Below are positions 43,770 to 54,332 of a DNA stretch of 64,000 nucleotides, one piece after another. Source of the stretch: Variovorax sp. JS1663. Lineage in GTDB: Bacteria; Pseudomonadota; Gammaproteobacteria; Burkholderiales; Burkholderiaceae_C. The translations under genes and the position numbers were made by a program. Under the pieces are notes generated by a model, which had not been told where the DNA came from, did no database searches, and saw nothing but the letters and a program-made list of their open reading frames with translations. The stretch is taken from positions 124,001 through 188,000 of the forward strand of contig NZ_LYMK01000005.1 of assembly GCF_002157355.1 (NCBI RefSeq), given 5' to 3'. Numbering within the stretch: the first letter of the stretch is position 1; each line of letters opens with the position of its first letter.

Positions 43770-45083
43770 ATGCCCATGCACGACCCTGCACCGTCGGGCG
43801 CGCCCGGCCGCCCTGCAGCGGCCAAGGTGTCTCCCGATTCGATGGCGCTGCGCGCCCAGCCACGCCCGGTGACCCGGCTCAATCGCCGCAGCCTTGCGCT
43901 GCTGGCGGGTCTGCTGGCCTTGGGCGTGCTGGGAGCGACGGTCTGGTCGCTGCAGCCCAAAACCCGCCGGGAGTCCAGCGAACCCGCCGAGCTGTTCAAC
44001 GTTGATCGCGTCTCGCGGTCCGAAGGCCTGGGGCAGCTGCCGGCGGACTACTCCAAGCTGCAACAACCCGCACCGGTACCGGAGTTGGGGCCACCCCTGC
44101 CCGGCGACCTGGGCCCAGCCATCGTCAAATCGCAACAGCCGGTGGTGCCGAGCTATTCGCCGCCGGGACACGACCCTGCCGCGTCAGAGCGCGATGCCCG
44201 GCGCAAGGAGTCCGAGCAAGCTGCCGCCGCATCGGTGTTCTTTCGCAATGGTTCGCAGCGCGCGACAACTGCTGCGCCGACCTCTGCGGCCCCTGGCACC
44301 CCGAGCTCGGTGCCCAGCGACCTGACGGGTTTCGACCCCATGGCGGCTGGCCCGGCGTCCACGCCGGCGCAGGCCAGCGGTGCCGACGCCACGGCGTCAC
44401 AGAACCGGCAAGACCAGAAGGAGGCTTTCCAGAAAACCGCTTCCACGGAAACACGCAATTCCGGCTCGCTGCAACTGCCCGCCTCGCCGTACCAGGTGAT
44501 GGCGGGCACGGTGATCGCCGGTGCCTTGGTCACCGGCATCCAGTCCGACCTGCCCGGCGACGTGATCGCCACGGTCACCGAGCCGGTCTACGACACCGCC
44601 ACCGGCAAACACCTGCTGATCCCGCAGGGCTCTCGCATCCTCGGGCGCTACAACAGCCAGGTGAGCTATGGCCAGAGCCGGGTGCAGGTGGTGTGGAACC
44701 GGGTGATCCTGCCCGACACGTCGTCACTGACACTGGACAACCTGGTGGGTTCCGACCCTGCCGGCCGGGCCGGGCTCGAAGATGGCGTGGACTGGCACTG
44801 GGATCGCGTCTTCGCAGGGGCCGCACTGACCTCGCTGCTGGGCATCGGTGCCGAGCTGGCCGCGCCCGAGAACCGGCAGGACGGCAACCGCATCGTGATC
44901 GCCGGACGGGACAGCCTGCAAGACAGCGTGAACCAGATCGGTCAGGAGGTGACCCGCCGCAACCTGAACATCCAACCCACGCTGACCGCGCGGCCCGGCT
45001 TGCCCATGCGCGTCATCGTCAACCGCGACCTGGTGCTGAGGCCCTACCAGCCGCTGTTTTTCGTCCGGGGGACGCCGCGATGA
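43770..45083 (+). CDS. trbI: TrbI VirB10-like channel protein
   Basis: A 437-residue protein bridging inner and outer membrane. One N-terminal helix (about residues 38-58: SLALLAGLLALGVLGATVWSL) is followed by a Pro/Ala/Ser-rich region and the C-terminal VirB10 beta-barrel (IPQGSRILGRYNSQVSYGQ). The ATG at 43770 has GGAGG upstream and fits the end of trbG; an earlier in-frame ATG at 43740 lies inside trbG. Its stop overlaps the DUF2274 start. Confidence 0.92.
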   Translation: MPMHDPAPSGAPGRPAAAKVSPDSMALRAQPRPVTRLNRRSLALLAGLLALGVLGATVWSLQPKTRRESSEPAELFNVDRVSRSEGLGQLPADYSKLQQPAPVPELGPPLPGDLGPAIVKSQQPVVPSYSPPGHDPAASERDARRKESEQAAAASVFFRNGSQRATTAAPTSAAPGTPSSVPSDLTGFDPMAAGPASTPAQASGADATASQNRQDQKEAFQKTASTETRNSGSLQLPASPYQVMAGTVIAGALVTGIQSDLPGDVIATVTEPVYDTATGKHLLIPQGSRILGRYNSQVSYGQSRVQVVWNRVILPDTSSLTLDNLVGSDPAGRAGLEDGVDWHWDRVFAGAALTSLLGIGAELAAPENRQDGNRIVIAGRDSLQDSVNQIGQEVTRRNLNIQPTLTARPGLPMRVIVNRDLVLRPYQPLFFVRGTPR

Positions 45084-45355
45084 GCACGAACCACAAGCTT
45101 CGACTGGGGCCTCTGCCCAAGACCGAAAGCGTCAAGCTGACCTTCTCTTGTCCGTCCGACCTCAAGTCCGAACTGGATCGCTACGCCGCTCTGCACGCTC
45201 AGACCTATGGCGAGGCGACGGATGCGCTGGCGCTGATTCCGCACATGCTGGCAGCGTTCATGGCCAGGGACCGAGGATTCCGGCGAGGAGATGCCAAAGG
45301 TAAGACTCCATTGGCGTCGACCAAATCGGCCGGTGCTGGCAGGGTACTGGAATGA
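45080..45355 (+). CDS. DUF2274 family protein
   Basis: A 91-residue protein (HKLRLGPLPKTESVKLTFSC, then LKSELDRYAALHAQTYG) of the DUF2274 family, which regularly ends the trb operon of Tn4371-type ICEs. The strand-helix-helix pattern resembles a ribbon-helix-helix fold, so a regulatory role is possible. The ATG at 45080 overlaps the trbI stop. After it, 160 bp contain no gene up to the HTH gene. Confidence 0.8.
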   Translation: MSTNHKLRLGPLPKTESVKLTFSCPSDLKSELDRYAALHAQTYGEATDALALIPHMLAAFMARDRGFRRGDAKGKTPLASTKSAGAGRVLE

Positions 45356-45515
45356 ACTGCTTGGTGAAAACGTTTGAGCCCATCTGGCCACATCTTGGGT
45401 TAGGTTGTAGCGAGAACGCGGCACACCACAAAGTCAAGAATGGCTCGTGGGTGGGCAGCTCCATGGTGTTCGATCCGCCCGAGCGCCGCGAGCACCATCA
45501 GCAAGGCGGTGCCAC

Positions 45516-45824
45516 ATGACCGACGAAACGATCAACGCCGAACAGTGCGCCGAACTCCTGCACTGCACCGAGCAACGTATCGAGGAACTGACCCGAACCG
45601 GCGAGTTACCGGGGATGAAATTCGGCCGCGGCTGGATCTACGTGAAGGCCGACCTGCTGGCCTACATTGCCGACCGCGCCCGGAAAGAGGCGGAAGAGCG
45701 GCGCCAGGACCTCAACGCCCGAAAGTCGGTGCCGCGCCTGGACATACCGATCAAGCCGCGGCGACAGACGCCTCCACCGCTTCCGGTGCCGGCCAAAGCC
45801 TTTGCGCAAGGTCCACGCCCCTGA
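45516..45824 (+). CDS. Excisionase-like helix-turn-helix protein
   Basis: A 102-residue protein starting at the ATG at 45516 (MTDETINAEQCAELLHCTEQ); an upstream open frame lacks a family-like sequence. The HTH INAEQCAELLHCTEQRIEELTRTGELPGMKFGRGWIYVK is the AlpA/excisionase pattern, followed by a basic helical tail. It lies next to the integrase, so it is a candidate recombination directionality factor (Xis). Its last 74 bp overlap the integrase 3' end on the opposite strand. Confidence 0.75.
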   Translation: MTDETINAEQCAELLHCTEQRIEELTRTGELPGMKFGRGWIYVKADLLAYIADRARKEAEERRQDLNARKSVPRLDIPIKPRRQTPPPLPVPAKAFAQGPRP

Positions 45825-46977
45825 AGCTGGCGTAGCGCTGGGCCATCACCGAGCCCGGCTTCCATCCCATGATCTTGTTCAGCTCCTCCAGTCGGAACAG
45901 ATCGCGCCCGTCTTTGTCTTTCAGCTCCAGCCATCGGCACGTAGCTTCGTGTCTCAGGTCATGTTCATGGAGGCCAACGATGTCCATGTACTCGAAAGCG
46001 ATCCTGAAACGGAATGACAGCCGTTGACTGGTACGCACCAAGCCCATTTTCCCTTCCTCGATCCCTTCTTCGTGGAGGAACGGAAGGATGTGCGCGTCGG
46101 GTTCAAACGGCGGCCGCGATGCAAAGTACGAGGAAAGCGCCTGATGCACTTCGGGGCGCATCGGGACATCCCGATAAGAAATCTTCCCACGCCACTGCTT
46201 GGTCTCCTTGGCATGGATCACCTTGTTCTCCATGTCAATCTGGCCCCTGGTCAGGGTGTACGCCTCCCTGAGCCGTAGTCCCGTGTTCAGGATCAGCAGG
46301 TACAAGGTCAGCAACGCATCGCCGCCCTTGAGTTCGAGGCCGCGCGCGCGATCCGGCCGCTCATAGCCCGACAGCACCGCCACGATCTTCTCGTGCTCCC
46401 CTGGCAGCAGGCGCCTGTCGCGCGCCAGGTTCACCTTCACCTTGCCTCCCTTGGCTTTGACCATCTGGGCATCGACGTCGGTATAAGTCGAGTAGCCCTT
46501 GGGCAGCAGCTTCACGGGGTTGCTGATCTTGACGTTCACGTTGTGCCGCAGGTACTCGTCAATGGCCCGGCTCAGCGCCTGAATGCGGTGCTTGATGGAC
46601 GAAGGGGACAGGTTCTTCTCTACCTTCAGGGAACGGAGATAGCCGGTCAGCCACTTGTAATTGGCGTCCGAGAACCGCACCGAACCCACCTCATGCGTCA
46701 GCGTCTTGAGCGTGAGAATTTGCGAAGGCGCCGCGAAGCCGCTGTCCGACCACTCACCAAGAATGCGCAACAAGCGCACGCCGTCGCCGGGGGATGTAGG
46801 GGCAGTCAGTTCTGCCGGCGGCGGGATGTCCGCGTGCTTCATCAGCTTCCACTGCTGCCCGTAGGCAATGGCCTCGGCCTCGGTATCGAAGGTGAAGTAC
46901 TTGCGTCCGTTTGGAAGCGATGGGTGCCTCAGCCCAATTTCCCACTTCCCGGATGGCTTGAGTCGGGGTTTTGCCAT
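45751..46977 (-). CDS. int: ICE tyrosine-recombinase integrase
   Basis: A 408-residue integrase. The N-terminal part (residues 1-60) resembles an arm-binding domain, followed by a core-binding domain (about 70-170) and a catalytic domain with Arg in NTGLRLREAYTLTRGQ, HEHDLRHEATCRW (His and Arg) and Tyr in GSVMAQRYASF. It would integrate and excise the element. The gene points into the ICE from its right edge, converging on the excisionase-like gene, and the start region faces the AT-rich 46978-47123 interval that holds the candidate att core. In the Tn4371 archetype I recall int at the opposite end, so its place beyond trbI is noted. Confidence 0.88.
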   Translation of the reverse strand: MAKPRLKPSGKWEIGLRHPSLPNGRKYFTFDTEAEAIAYGQQWKLMKHADIPPPAELTAPTSPGDGVRLLRILGEWSDSGFAAPSQILTLKTLTHEVGSVRFSDANYKWLTGYLRSLKVEKNLSPSSIKHRIQALSRAIDEYLRHNVNVKISNPVKLLPKGYSTYTDVDAQMVKAKGGKVKVNLARDRRLLPGEHEKIVAVLSGYERPDRARGLELKGGDALLTLYLLILNTGLRLREAYTLTRGQIDMENKVIHAKETKQWRGKISYRDVPMRPEVHQALSSYFASRPPFEPDAHILPFLHEEGIEEGKMGLVRTSQRLSFRFRIAFEYMDIVGLHEHDLRHEATCRWLELKDKDGRDLFRLEELNKIMGWKPGSVMAQRYASFRGVDLAQRLWPAPEAVEASVAAA

Positions 46978-47089
46978 GCCACAATCTCCATCACATGAAT
47001 GAGATGGATCATCGCATGATCTGATCGAGTTTCAGCCGCCATTTTGTGGCGTCTGTGGATGTTTTTGAGGCACTTCTCAGGCACAAAAA

Positions 47090-47114
47090 TCTTATAAGCT
47101 ATTGATTTATAAGA
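47090..47114. repeat. Candidate attachment core: 8-bp arms with 9-bp spacer
   Basis: TCTTATAA (47090-47097) and TTATAAGA (47107-47114) are perfect inverted repeats around the 9-bp spacer GCTATTGAT. This is the size and layout of a tyrosine-recombinase core site. It lies about 115 bp upstream of int, at the point where AT-rich ICE sequence changes to GC-rich chromosomal sequence. The matching left-end copy is outside the window. Confidence 0.5.
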
Positions 47115-47123
47115 CATTAAAAA

Positions 47124-47204
47124 ATGACGACAAACACAACAATCAGCTACAAGATCGAACTGATCCAGCGCGCCGACGAAGCCGCCGGCGGCGGCCTGCG
47201 CTGA
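47124..47204 (+). other. Short ORF across the ICE-chromosome junction
   Basis: An ATG at 47124 opens 26 codons ending at TGA 47202-47204. The first codons (MTTNTTISY) are AT-rich and the remainder (KIELIQRADEAAGGGLR) is GC-rich with chromosome-like codon use. It may be the 3' end of the chromosomal gene split by the ICE, given a chance start from ICE DNA. A stop codon lies directly upstream (47118-47120) and no ribosome site is visible. It could equally be non-coding. Confidence 0.35.
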
Positions 47205-47210
47205 GCCTTC

Positions 47211-47936
47211 TCAGCAGCCCAGCAGATCCGCCAACGCCCCGATGTCGCGCGCGTGCAGCGTGTTGTCGGGGTGCGGCGAGACGTCCTTGGGCCGCGCCGG
47301 CCCGAACTCGTTCGGCCGCTCGATGTAGCCGGTGCGCAGGCCGCAGGTCCGCGCCGCGGCCAGGTCGTCGTGGTGCGCGGCGGCCAGCATGACCTGGTTG
47401 GGCGTCACGTCGAAGACCGCCGCCACGCCCAGGTAGGTGCGCGGGTCGGGCTTGTAGGCCTTGAAGACCTCGGCCGACAGCACGCAGTCCCAGGGCAGAC
47501 CGGCGTTCTTGGCCATCTCGGTCAGGAGGCCGATGTTGCCGTTGGACAGCGAGCAGATGATGTACTTGCGCTTGAGCCGCGCCAGTCCTTCCACCGAGTC
47601 CGGCCAGGCCGGCAGCCGGTGCCAGGCCTTGTTGAGCTCGCGCTTGCGCCCGCTCTCGAGCTCCTCGATGCCGAAGTCGCGCAGCACGCCCCCGAGGATG
47701 CCCATGTGCAGCTCGTCCAGCAGCGTGAAGCCGCCCTCGCCCGCCGCGATGCGCTCCATCACGCTCTTCATCGCGGGTTGGTAGCCGGCACGCCAGGCCA
47801 GCGCGAAGGCACCGCCGTCCACGCCGGGCAGCAGGCGCTCGGCCTCGGCGGCAATGCCGCTGTACCAATCCACCACCGTGCCGAAGACGTCGAAGGCGAT
47901 GACCTTGAGCTCGCCCGGATCGAAGTCGACGCTCAT
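47211..47936 (-). CDS. Haloacid dehalogenase type II (HAD superfamily)
   Basis: A 241-residue HAD-superfamily hydrolase, 2-haloacid dehalogenase type. The nucleophile Asp is in [13 protein letters not shown]; later motifs are the Ser/Asn region ICSLSNGN, Lys in FKAYKPDP and the acidic loop [15 protein letters not shown]. It would displace halide from 2-haloacids, or act as a phosphatase on an unknown substrate. The ATG (47934-47936) overlaps the eda stop by 4 bp, so it is translated with the Entner-Doudoroff genes, an odd partner. The larger frame upstream is a shadow of eda. Confidence 0.85.
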   Translation of the reverse strand: MSVDFDPGELKVIAFDVFGTVVDWYSGIAAEAERLLPGVDGGAFALAWRAGYQPAMKSVMERIAAGEGGFTLLDELHMGILGGVLRDFGIEELESGRKRELNKAWHRLPAWPDSVEGLARLKRKYIICSLSNGNIGLLTEMAKNAGLPWDCVLSAEVFKAYKPDPRTYLGVAAVFDVTPNQVMLAAAHHDDLAAARTCGLRTGYIERPNEFGPARPKDVSPHPDNTLHARDIGALADLLGC

Positions 47937-48570
47937 CTCGCCAGCTTGCTGGCCTCGCGCGCCAGCGCCTCGATGCGGCCCCAGTCGCCCGCCGCGATCG
48001 CATCGGTGGGGACGATCCAGGAGCCGCCCACGCAGGCCACGTTGGACAGCGAGAGAAACTCGTGCGCATTGGCCGCGGTGATGCCGCCGGTGGGGCAGAA
48101 CTTCACGTCGCCGAAGGGGCCCTGCCAGGCTTTCAGCATGGCGACGCCGCCGGCCTGCACGGCCGGGAAGAACTTCAGCTCGGTGAAGCCGTCCTCCTGG
48201 GCCAGCATGATCTCGCTGCCGGTGGCCACGCCGGGCAGCAGCGGCAGGCCGAGGTCGTGGCAGGCCTTCCCGACCGCGCGCGTGTAGCCCGGGCTCACGC
48301 CGAACTTCGCGCCCGCCAGGGCCGAGGCCTGCGCGTCGGCCGCGCTGCGGATGGTGCCGGCGCCGGCCACCGCATCGGGCACTTCCTTGGAGATGATCTC
48401 GATGCATTCGAGCGCCTCGCGCGTGCGCAGGGTCACTTCCAGCATGCGGATGCCGCCAGCCACCAGCGCGCGGGCGAGCGGCACCGCGTCCTTGACGTCG
48501 TGCAGCACGATCACCGGGATCACCGGCGCGTCGCGCATCACCTCGATCGCGGTGATGCTCGTGTGGTTCT

Positions 48571-48580
<10 letters not shown>
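47933..48580 (-). CDS. eda: KDPG aldolase (2-dehydro-3-deoxy-phosphogluconate aldolase)
   Basis: A 215-residue class I aldolase cleaving KDPG to pyruvate and glyceraldehyde-3-phosphate. Key motifs are [13 protein letters not shown] (catalytic Glu), GAGTI, and the Schiff-base lysine in [14 protein letters not shown] closes the phosphate site. It overlaps edd by 10 bp upstream and the HAD gene downstream, so all three are one operon. Confidence 0.93.
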
Positions 48581-50409
<1,829 letters not shown>

Positions 50410-50482
50410 GGTGCTTCGCTGTGCAGTGGCCGCGCGGCCGCCACGCCGACGCGGCTATACATCGTACCAAGCCCTCACGACC

Positions 50483-51364
50483 TTACGAGGATGTCAAGGC
50501 ATCGAGCACCACCCGCACCCGCGGCGGCAGCAGCCGCTGCGACGGGTAGACCGCGCTGATCGGCATCGCCGCAGGCCGAAGCGAGGGCAGCAGCTCGACG
50601 AGGCGGCCGTCGGCCAGCTCGTCGGTGACCATGTAGTCGGGCAGCTGCGCGATGCCCTGGCCGAGCAGGGCCGCCTGCACCATGCCCTCGCCGTCGTTCA
50701 GGCGCATGTGGCTCGTCGGGTGGAGCGTGATGGCATGGCCGCGCTGGATGAACTGCCATGGCCGGTCGCGGCCGCTGGTGGGCATTCGAAAGACGATCGC
50801 ACGGTGCTGCGCCAGTGCCCGCAGCGTGGTCGGCTGGCCGTGCTGGGCCAGGTAGGCCGGGCCGGCGACCAGCAGCAGGGTCTGGCTCGCGAAGCGGCGC
50901 GCCACCAGCGAGGAGTCCTGCAGCGCGCCGACGCGGATGGCCAGGTCGATACCATCCTTCACCAGGTCCACGTAACCGTCCTGCAGGCGCAGGTCCAGCT
51001 CCAGGCCCGGATGCTGCTGCTGCAGCCGCGCCAGCAGCGGCAGGATCACGCGCCGGCCGAACACGATCGGCATGTCGATGCGCAGCAGGCCCGTGGCGCT
51101 CGCGCGCGTGCCGGCGGCATCGGCATGCAGGTCCTCGATCTCGGCCAGCACGCGCTGGCAGCGGTGGTAGAGGCGCTCCCCGTCGGGCGTGAGCGTCACC
51201 TGCCGCGTCGTGCGGTGGAAGAGCTTGACGCCCAGCGAGTCCTCCAGGCGGAGCACCGCCTTGGCGAGCGTGGAGGACGCGGTGCCCACCTCGCGCGCCG
51301 CGGCGGCGAAGCTGCCGTGCTTGGCGGTCTCGGTGAAGGCGAGGAACTGCTGCAGGCCCTGCAT
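50483..51364 (-). CDS. LysR-family regulator upstream of edd
   Basis: A 293-residue LysR protein. The HTH (SFAAAAREVGTASSTLAKAVLRLEDSLGVKLFHRTTRQVTLT) occupies residues 18-60, and the effector domain resembles the CrgA/DmlR-like group. It is upstream of edd on the same strand and divergent from a cupin gene. A perfect 8-bp inverted repeat 13-35 bp upstream of its start is a likely autoregulatory operator. Its target could be the cupin, edd-eda or both. Confidence 0.82.
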   Translation of the reverse strand: MQGLQQFLAFTETAKHGSFAAAAREVGTASSTLAKAVLRLEDSLGVKLFHRTTRQVTLTPDGERLYHRCQRVLAEIEDLHADAAGTRASATGLLRIDMPIVFGRRVILPLLARLQQQHPGLELDLRLQDGYVDLVKDGIDLAIRVGALQDSSLVARRFASQTLLLVAGPAYLAQHGQPTTLRALAQHRAIVFRMPTSGRDRPWQFIQRGHAITLHPTSHMRLNDGEGMVQAALLGQGIAQLPDYMVTDELADGRLVELLPSLRPAAMPISAVYPSQRLLPPRVRVVLDALTSS

Positions 51365-51376
51365 CGCACACCTCCG

Positions 51377-51399
51377 ATTGAGGAAGGAATGTCCTCAAT
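51377..51399. promoter_or_regulatory. LysR operator-like palindrome
   Basis: ATTGAGGA (51377-51384) and TCCTCAAT (51392-51399) are perfect inverted repeats with 7 bp between, centred between the divergent LysR and cupin starts. The layout fits a LysR-type binding site. Confidence 0.6.
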
Positions 51400-51483
51400 C
51401 TTAGGTTATTGAGACGTCTTCCCGATGGCCGCGCGCTTCACGACACTGCCTTCACCGTCACTCGAAACCCCAGGAGCCGCCCC

Positions 51484-51873
51484 ATGACCACCCCGCCCGA
51501 CGCCACCGTCTTCTCCCACGCCGCCCTGCCCCTGGCCGAACTGCCGGGCATCGCGCACCGCACGCTCGCCGGCCGCGAGCATGGCTCGACCCAGCTGTCG
51601 ATCTGGCGCCAGACGCTGGCGCCCGGCGCCGCGACGCCGCCGCACTCCCACGACACCGAGGAGGTGGTGCTGTGCCACACCGGACGCGGCGAGGTGCACC
51701 TGGCCGGCCGCGTGCACCCCTTCGGCGCCGAGACGAGCGTGCTGCTGCCGCGCGACGTGCCGCACCAGATCTTCAATGTGGGGGACGAGCCGATGGAGAT
51801 CACCGGCGTGTTTCCGGCCGCGCCGGTCGGCGTGTTCGACCTCGAGCGCAGGCCGATGCCGCTGCCGTGGTGA
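51484..51873 (+). CDS. Cupin-domain protein
   Basis: A 129-residue single-domain cupin. The metal-binding motif is PPHSHDTEEVVLCHTGRGEVHLAG, with the second motif DVPHQIFNVGDEPMEI. It is divergent from the LysR gene and is probably its target. The ATG at 51484 aligns with the family start; a longer frame to 51409 has no ribosome site. Substrate unknown. Confidence 0.83.
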   Translation: MTTPPDATVFSHAALPLAELPGIAHRTLAGREHGSTQLSIWRQTLAPGAATPPHSHDTEEVVLCHTGRGEVHLAGRVHPFGAETSVLLPRDVPHQIFNVGDEPMEITGVFPAAPVGVFDLERRPMPLPW

Positions 51874-51876
51874 GCC

Positions 51877-52413
51877 TCAGTCGACCAGCTTGACTTCCAC
51901 GCGGCGCGCCTGCGCGTCGGTGCCGGAGCCGGTGGTCACGGCGGGCTTCTGCAGGTCGATCCTGCCGGCCGGCACGCCCAGGCCGGCAAGCACGTCGCGG
52001 ACCATCTCGGCCCGCTTCTTCGCGAGCTGTTCGTTCTGCGCCGGGTCGCCGGTGGTGTCGTGGAAGCCCGAGACCACCGCCTTGCGGCCGCCCTCCACGC
52101 CCTTGATCACCACGGCCAGCGCCTCGGCCGCACCGGGCGCCAGATCGGCACTGCCGGTGGCGAAATAGAAGTTCACGGTCCCGCCCTGCACGCGGATGCT
52201 GGCCCCGTCGGGAATGACCACCGTCACCGTTTCGGTGACTTCCACCACGGCCACCGACGCCGGCGCGGCCGCGCCAGCCGCCACGGGATGCGCCTTGTGG
52301 CCCTGGGTGTAGAGCACGATGCCGATCACGAAGAGGATCACCAGGGCGATGAGCCCCAGCACGAAGGCGAGAACGAAATTCTGCTGACTCTCGTCGTCGG
52401 CGAATGCGGACAT
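51877..52413 (-). CDS. OmpA-domain membrane-anchored protein
   Basis: A 178-residue protein with one N-terminal membrane helix (about residues 12-33: NFVLAFVLGLIALVILFVIG) and a C-terminal OmpA-like peptidoglycan-binding domain (NFYFATGSADLAPGA, VVSGFHDTTGD, LAKKRAEMVRDVL). It probably tethers the envelope to the cell wall. The start is set at MSAFADDES, 20 residues after an earlier in-frame ATG. It ends 3 bp from the cupin stop. Confidence 0.82.
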   Translation of the reverse strand: MSAFADDESQQNFVLAFVLGLIALVILFVIGIVLYTQGHKAHPVAAGAAAPASVAVVEVTETVTVVIPDGASIRVQGGTVNFYFATGSADLAPGAAEALAVVIKGVEGGRKAVVSGFHDTTGDPAQNEQLAKKRAEMVRDVLAGLGVPAGRIDLQKPAVTTGSGTDAQARRVEVKLVD

Positions 52414-52563
52414 GGGTCGAACTCCTTCGTTGAGGGGCCGGTAAATAATGGTGCGGTGAACCATGACCGCCAAATTCTAGGCGCGGGCCCGTTGCAGCCC
52501 CAAGGCAACCCTGGGCCACCGGGACTGGATCCTCTGCCCAAGCCCCTGCGCGACCCCCAACCC

Positions 52564-53199
52564 ATGCTCGACCGCGTGATCGAGGAATGGGGTGGCCACG
52601 AAGACTTGTGGATATTCGGCTACGGCTCGCTGATCTGGCGGCCCGAGTTCGGCTTCATCGAGCGGCATCCGGCGCGGGTGCACGGCTGGCACCGGGCGCT
52701 CAAGATGTGGAGCCGTGTCAACCGCGGCACCGTCGACAACCCCGGCCTGGTGTTCGGCCTGCTCTCGGGCGGCAGCTGCCGGGGCATGGTGTTCCGCATC
52801 CCGGCCGCCGATGGCCTGGAGACGCTGGGCCGGCTGTGGCTGCGCGAAATGCCCACCGGCGTCTACGACCCGCGCTGGCTGCAGTGCGACATGCCTCATG
52901 GCGCGGTGCGGGCGCTGGCCTTCACCCTGTCGCGGCGCAGCCCCAACTTCACCGGCCACCTGGACGACGAGCGCTACCGCCGCATCTTCGCCAGCGCGGT
53001 CGGGCGCTACGGCAGCTCGCTCGACTATGCGCAGCAGACTCTGCTGGAACTGCAGCGCCACTCGATCCACGACGCGGCGCTGGCGCGGCTTGTCAGGCTG
53101 GCCGAATCCAGGTTGTCGGAGTCCCCCGATTGCGGCGATGCAGCCACTCCGGTATACCCGACCACTGATTCGACCCCTTCCACGACTTCCAAGGAGTAG
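52564..53199 (+). CDS. ChaC-like gamma-glutamylcyclotransferase
   Basis: A 211-residue protein. The substrate-binding loop WIFGYGSLIWRPEFGF and the following RVHGWHRALKMWS are characteristic of ChaC-type glutathione-specific gamma-glutamylcyclotransferases, which break glutathione into 5-oxoproline and Cys-Gly. The start is placed at the ATG at 52564; the C-terminal 25 residues look disordered. sodC follows after 3 bp, so the two may respond together to oxidative stress. Confidence 0.82.
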   Translation: MLDRVIEEWGGHEDLWIFGYGSLIWRPEFGFIERHPARVHGWHRALKMWSRVNRGTVDNPGLVFGLLSGGSCRGMVFRIPAADGLETLGRLWLREMPTGVYDPRWLQCDMPHGAVRALAFTLSRRSPNFTGHLDDERYRRIFASAVGRYGSSLDYAQQTLLELQRHSIHDAALARLVRLAESRLSESPDCGDAATPVYPTTDSTPSTTSKE

Positions 53200-53202
53200 C
53201 CC

Positions 53203-53742
53203 ATGTCCCCTCGCCTCATCGCCCCCGCTCTTGCCATCGCAGCAGCAGCCAGCCTGCTTGCGGGCTGCGGCACCATGGGGGGCAAGGCGAGCGCCACTGC
53301 CAACCTGGCGCCGACAGGCGCGATCTCGCCCAATCCGACCACGGGCAACGTGACCTTCACCGCACTCGATCACGGCGTGCGCGTGACCGGCGAGGTGCGC
53401 GGCTTCGCGCCGGGCACGGAGCATGGCTTCCACATCCATGAAAAGGGCGACTGCGGCGACAACGGCAATGCCTCCGGCGGCCACTTCAATCCGGCAGGCG
53501 GCACGCACGGCAAGTTCGGCGCACCCGGCAGCCATGCGGGCGAGTTGCCCAGCCTGGTGGCCGACGCCACCGGCACGGCGCGCTTCAGCGTCGACGTGCA
53601 TTCCATCTCGCTGACCGACGGCGCCGCCAACAACGTCATCGGGCGTGCGCTCATCGTGCACCGCGACCGCGACGACTTCACCTCGCAGCCGGCCGGCAAC
53701 TCGGGGCCGCGCGTCGCCTGCGCGCTGATCACCCGCCGGTGA
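53203..53742 (+). CDS. sodC: Cu/Zn superoxide dismutase, periplasmic lipoprotein type
   Basis: A 179-residue SodC. The N-terminus is a lipoprotein signal with lipobox LLAGC (Cys at about 22). Copper and zinc ligands are in GFHIHEKGDC, GGHFNP, THGKFG and HAGELPSLVAD, and GRALIVHRDRDDF holds the last His. It detoxifies superoxide in the periplasm. Its last 14 bp overlap the convergent MobA-like gene. Confidence 0.92.
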   Translation: MSPRLIAPALAIAAAASLLAGCGTMGGKASATANLAPTGAISPNPTTGNVTFTALDHGVRVTGEVRGFAPGTEHGFHIHEKGDCGDNGNASGGHFNPAGGTHGKFGAPGSHAGELPSLVADATGTARFSVDVHSISLTDGAANNVIGRALIVHRDRDDFTSQPAGNSGPRVACALITRR

Positions 53743-54292
53743 GGCGACCGGCCAGCAACGCTTCCGCCCGGGCGAGCTGCTCGGGCGTGTCGATGTCGGT
53801 GAGGATGCCGATGTCGTCCACCTCGACCTCCGCCACTGCTCCGGCCTCGCGCAGCGCGCGCAGCACGGGCGCCGCGCCCTGGGGTCCGGCCAGCGCCGAG
53901 AGCCGAGGGCCGCAGGCGGCCGCGAAGCCCACGGGATGCCCCCGCTCCCCGCGGTGATGCGGCTGCGCCGCCTGGACTGGGCCGCCCAGCGCCCGGGCCA
54001 CCGCCTGCAGGGTGGAAGGCAGCACCAGCGGCAGGTCGGCCGGCAGCACCAGCCATCCCGCGGCATCGCCGGTGGCGCGCACCGCGGCGGCGATCGAATC
54101 GCCCATGCCGGGATGGCCGGCATCCTCCAGGTGCCAGGGAAGGCCGCTGGCGCGCACCGCGGCCAGCGTGTGCTCGAGCACCGTGCGATCCGCCAGCGCG
54201 GCATGCAGCTTGGAGCCACTGCCGCCGGCGGCGCGAAATCGCTCTCCACGACCGGAGGCCAGCACGATCACGGTGGGCAGAGGCATTGGCAT
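53729..54292 (-). CDS. MobA/MocA-like nucleotidyltransferase
   Basis: A 187-residue NTP transferase-like protein. The nucleotide-binding signature is [18 protein letters not shown], followed by SKLHA and [16 protein letters not shown]. The family includes molybdopterin cytidylyl/guanylyl-transferases; the short form here resembles MocA-like proteins, but no molybdenum enzyme is nearby. The start is the ATG at 54290-54292, close to and divergent from pdxH. Confidence 0.8.
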   Translation of the reverse strand: MPMPLPTVIVLASGRGERFRAAGGSGSKLHAALADRTVLEHTLAAVRASGLPWHLEDAGHPGMGDSIAAAVRATGDAAGWLVLPADLPLVLPSTLQAVARALGGPVQAAQPHHRGERGHPVGFAAACGPRLSALAGPQGAAPVLRALREAGAVAEVEVDDIGILTDIDTPEQLARAEALLAGRLTGG

Positions 54293-54332
54293 GCGCGCAG
54301 TATCCCCGCATCGCTTGCGCAACAATGCAGCC

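Larger units (their letters stand above)
2087..47114. mobile_element. Tn4371-family integrative conjugative element (left end outside window)
   Basis: The gene order is that of the Tn4371-type ICE backbone: ParB-like, DUF736, DUF2958, DUF2285, HTH, RepA, ParA, DUF2840, TraF and relaxase, then cargo, then LysR-type TraR, TraG, TrbBCDEJLFGI, a DUF2274 protein and a tyrosine integrase. The cargo sits between the relaxase and traR. The right boundary is put in the AT-rich stretch between int and the chromosomal HAD gene, at the candidate core repeat 47090-47114. The left boundary is outside the window. The RIT element at the left is a secondary insertion. Confidence 0.85.

Noticed and set aside
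46978..47210. A tRNA gene as the ICE attachment site
   Set aside because: The junction shows no cloverleaf-like sequence; the region is AT-rich DNA followed by a short ORF.
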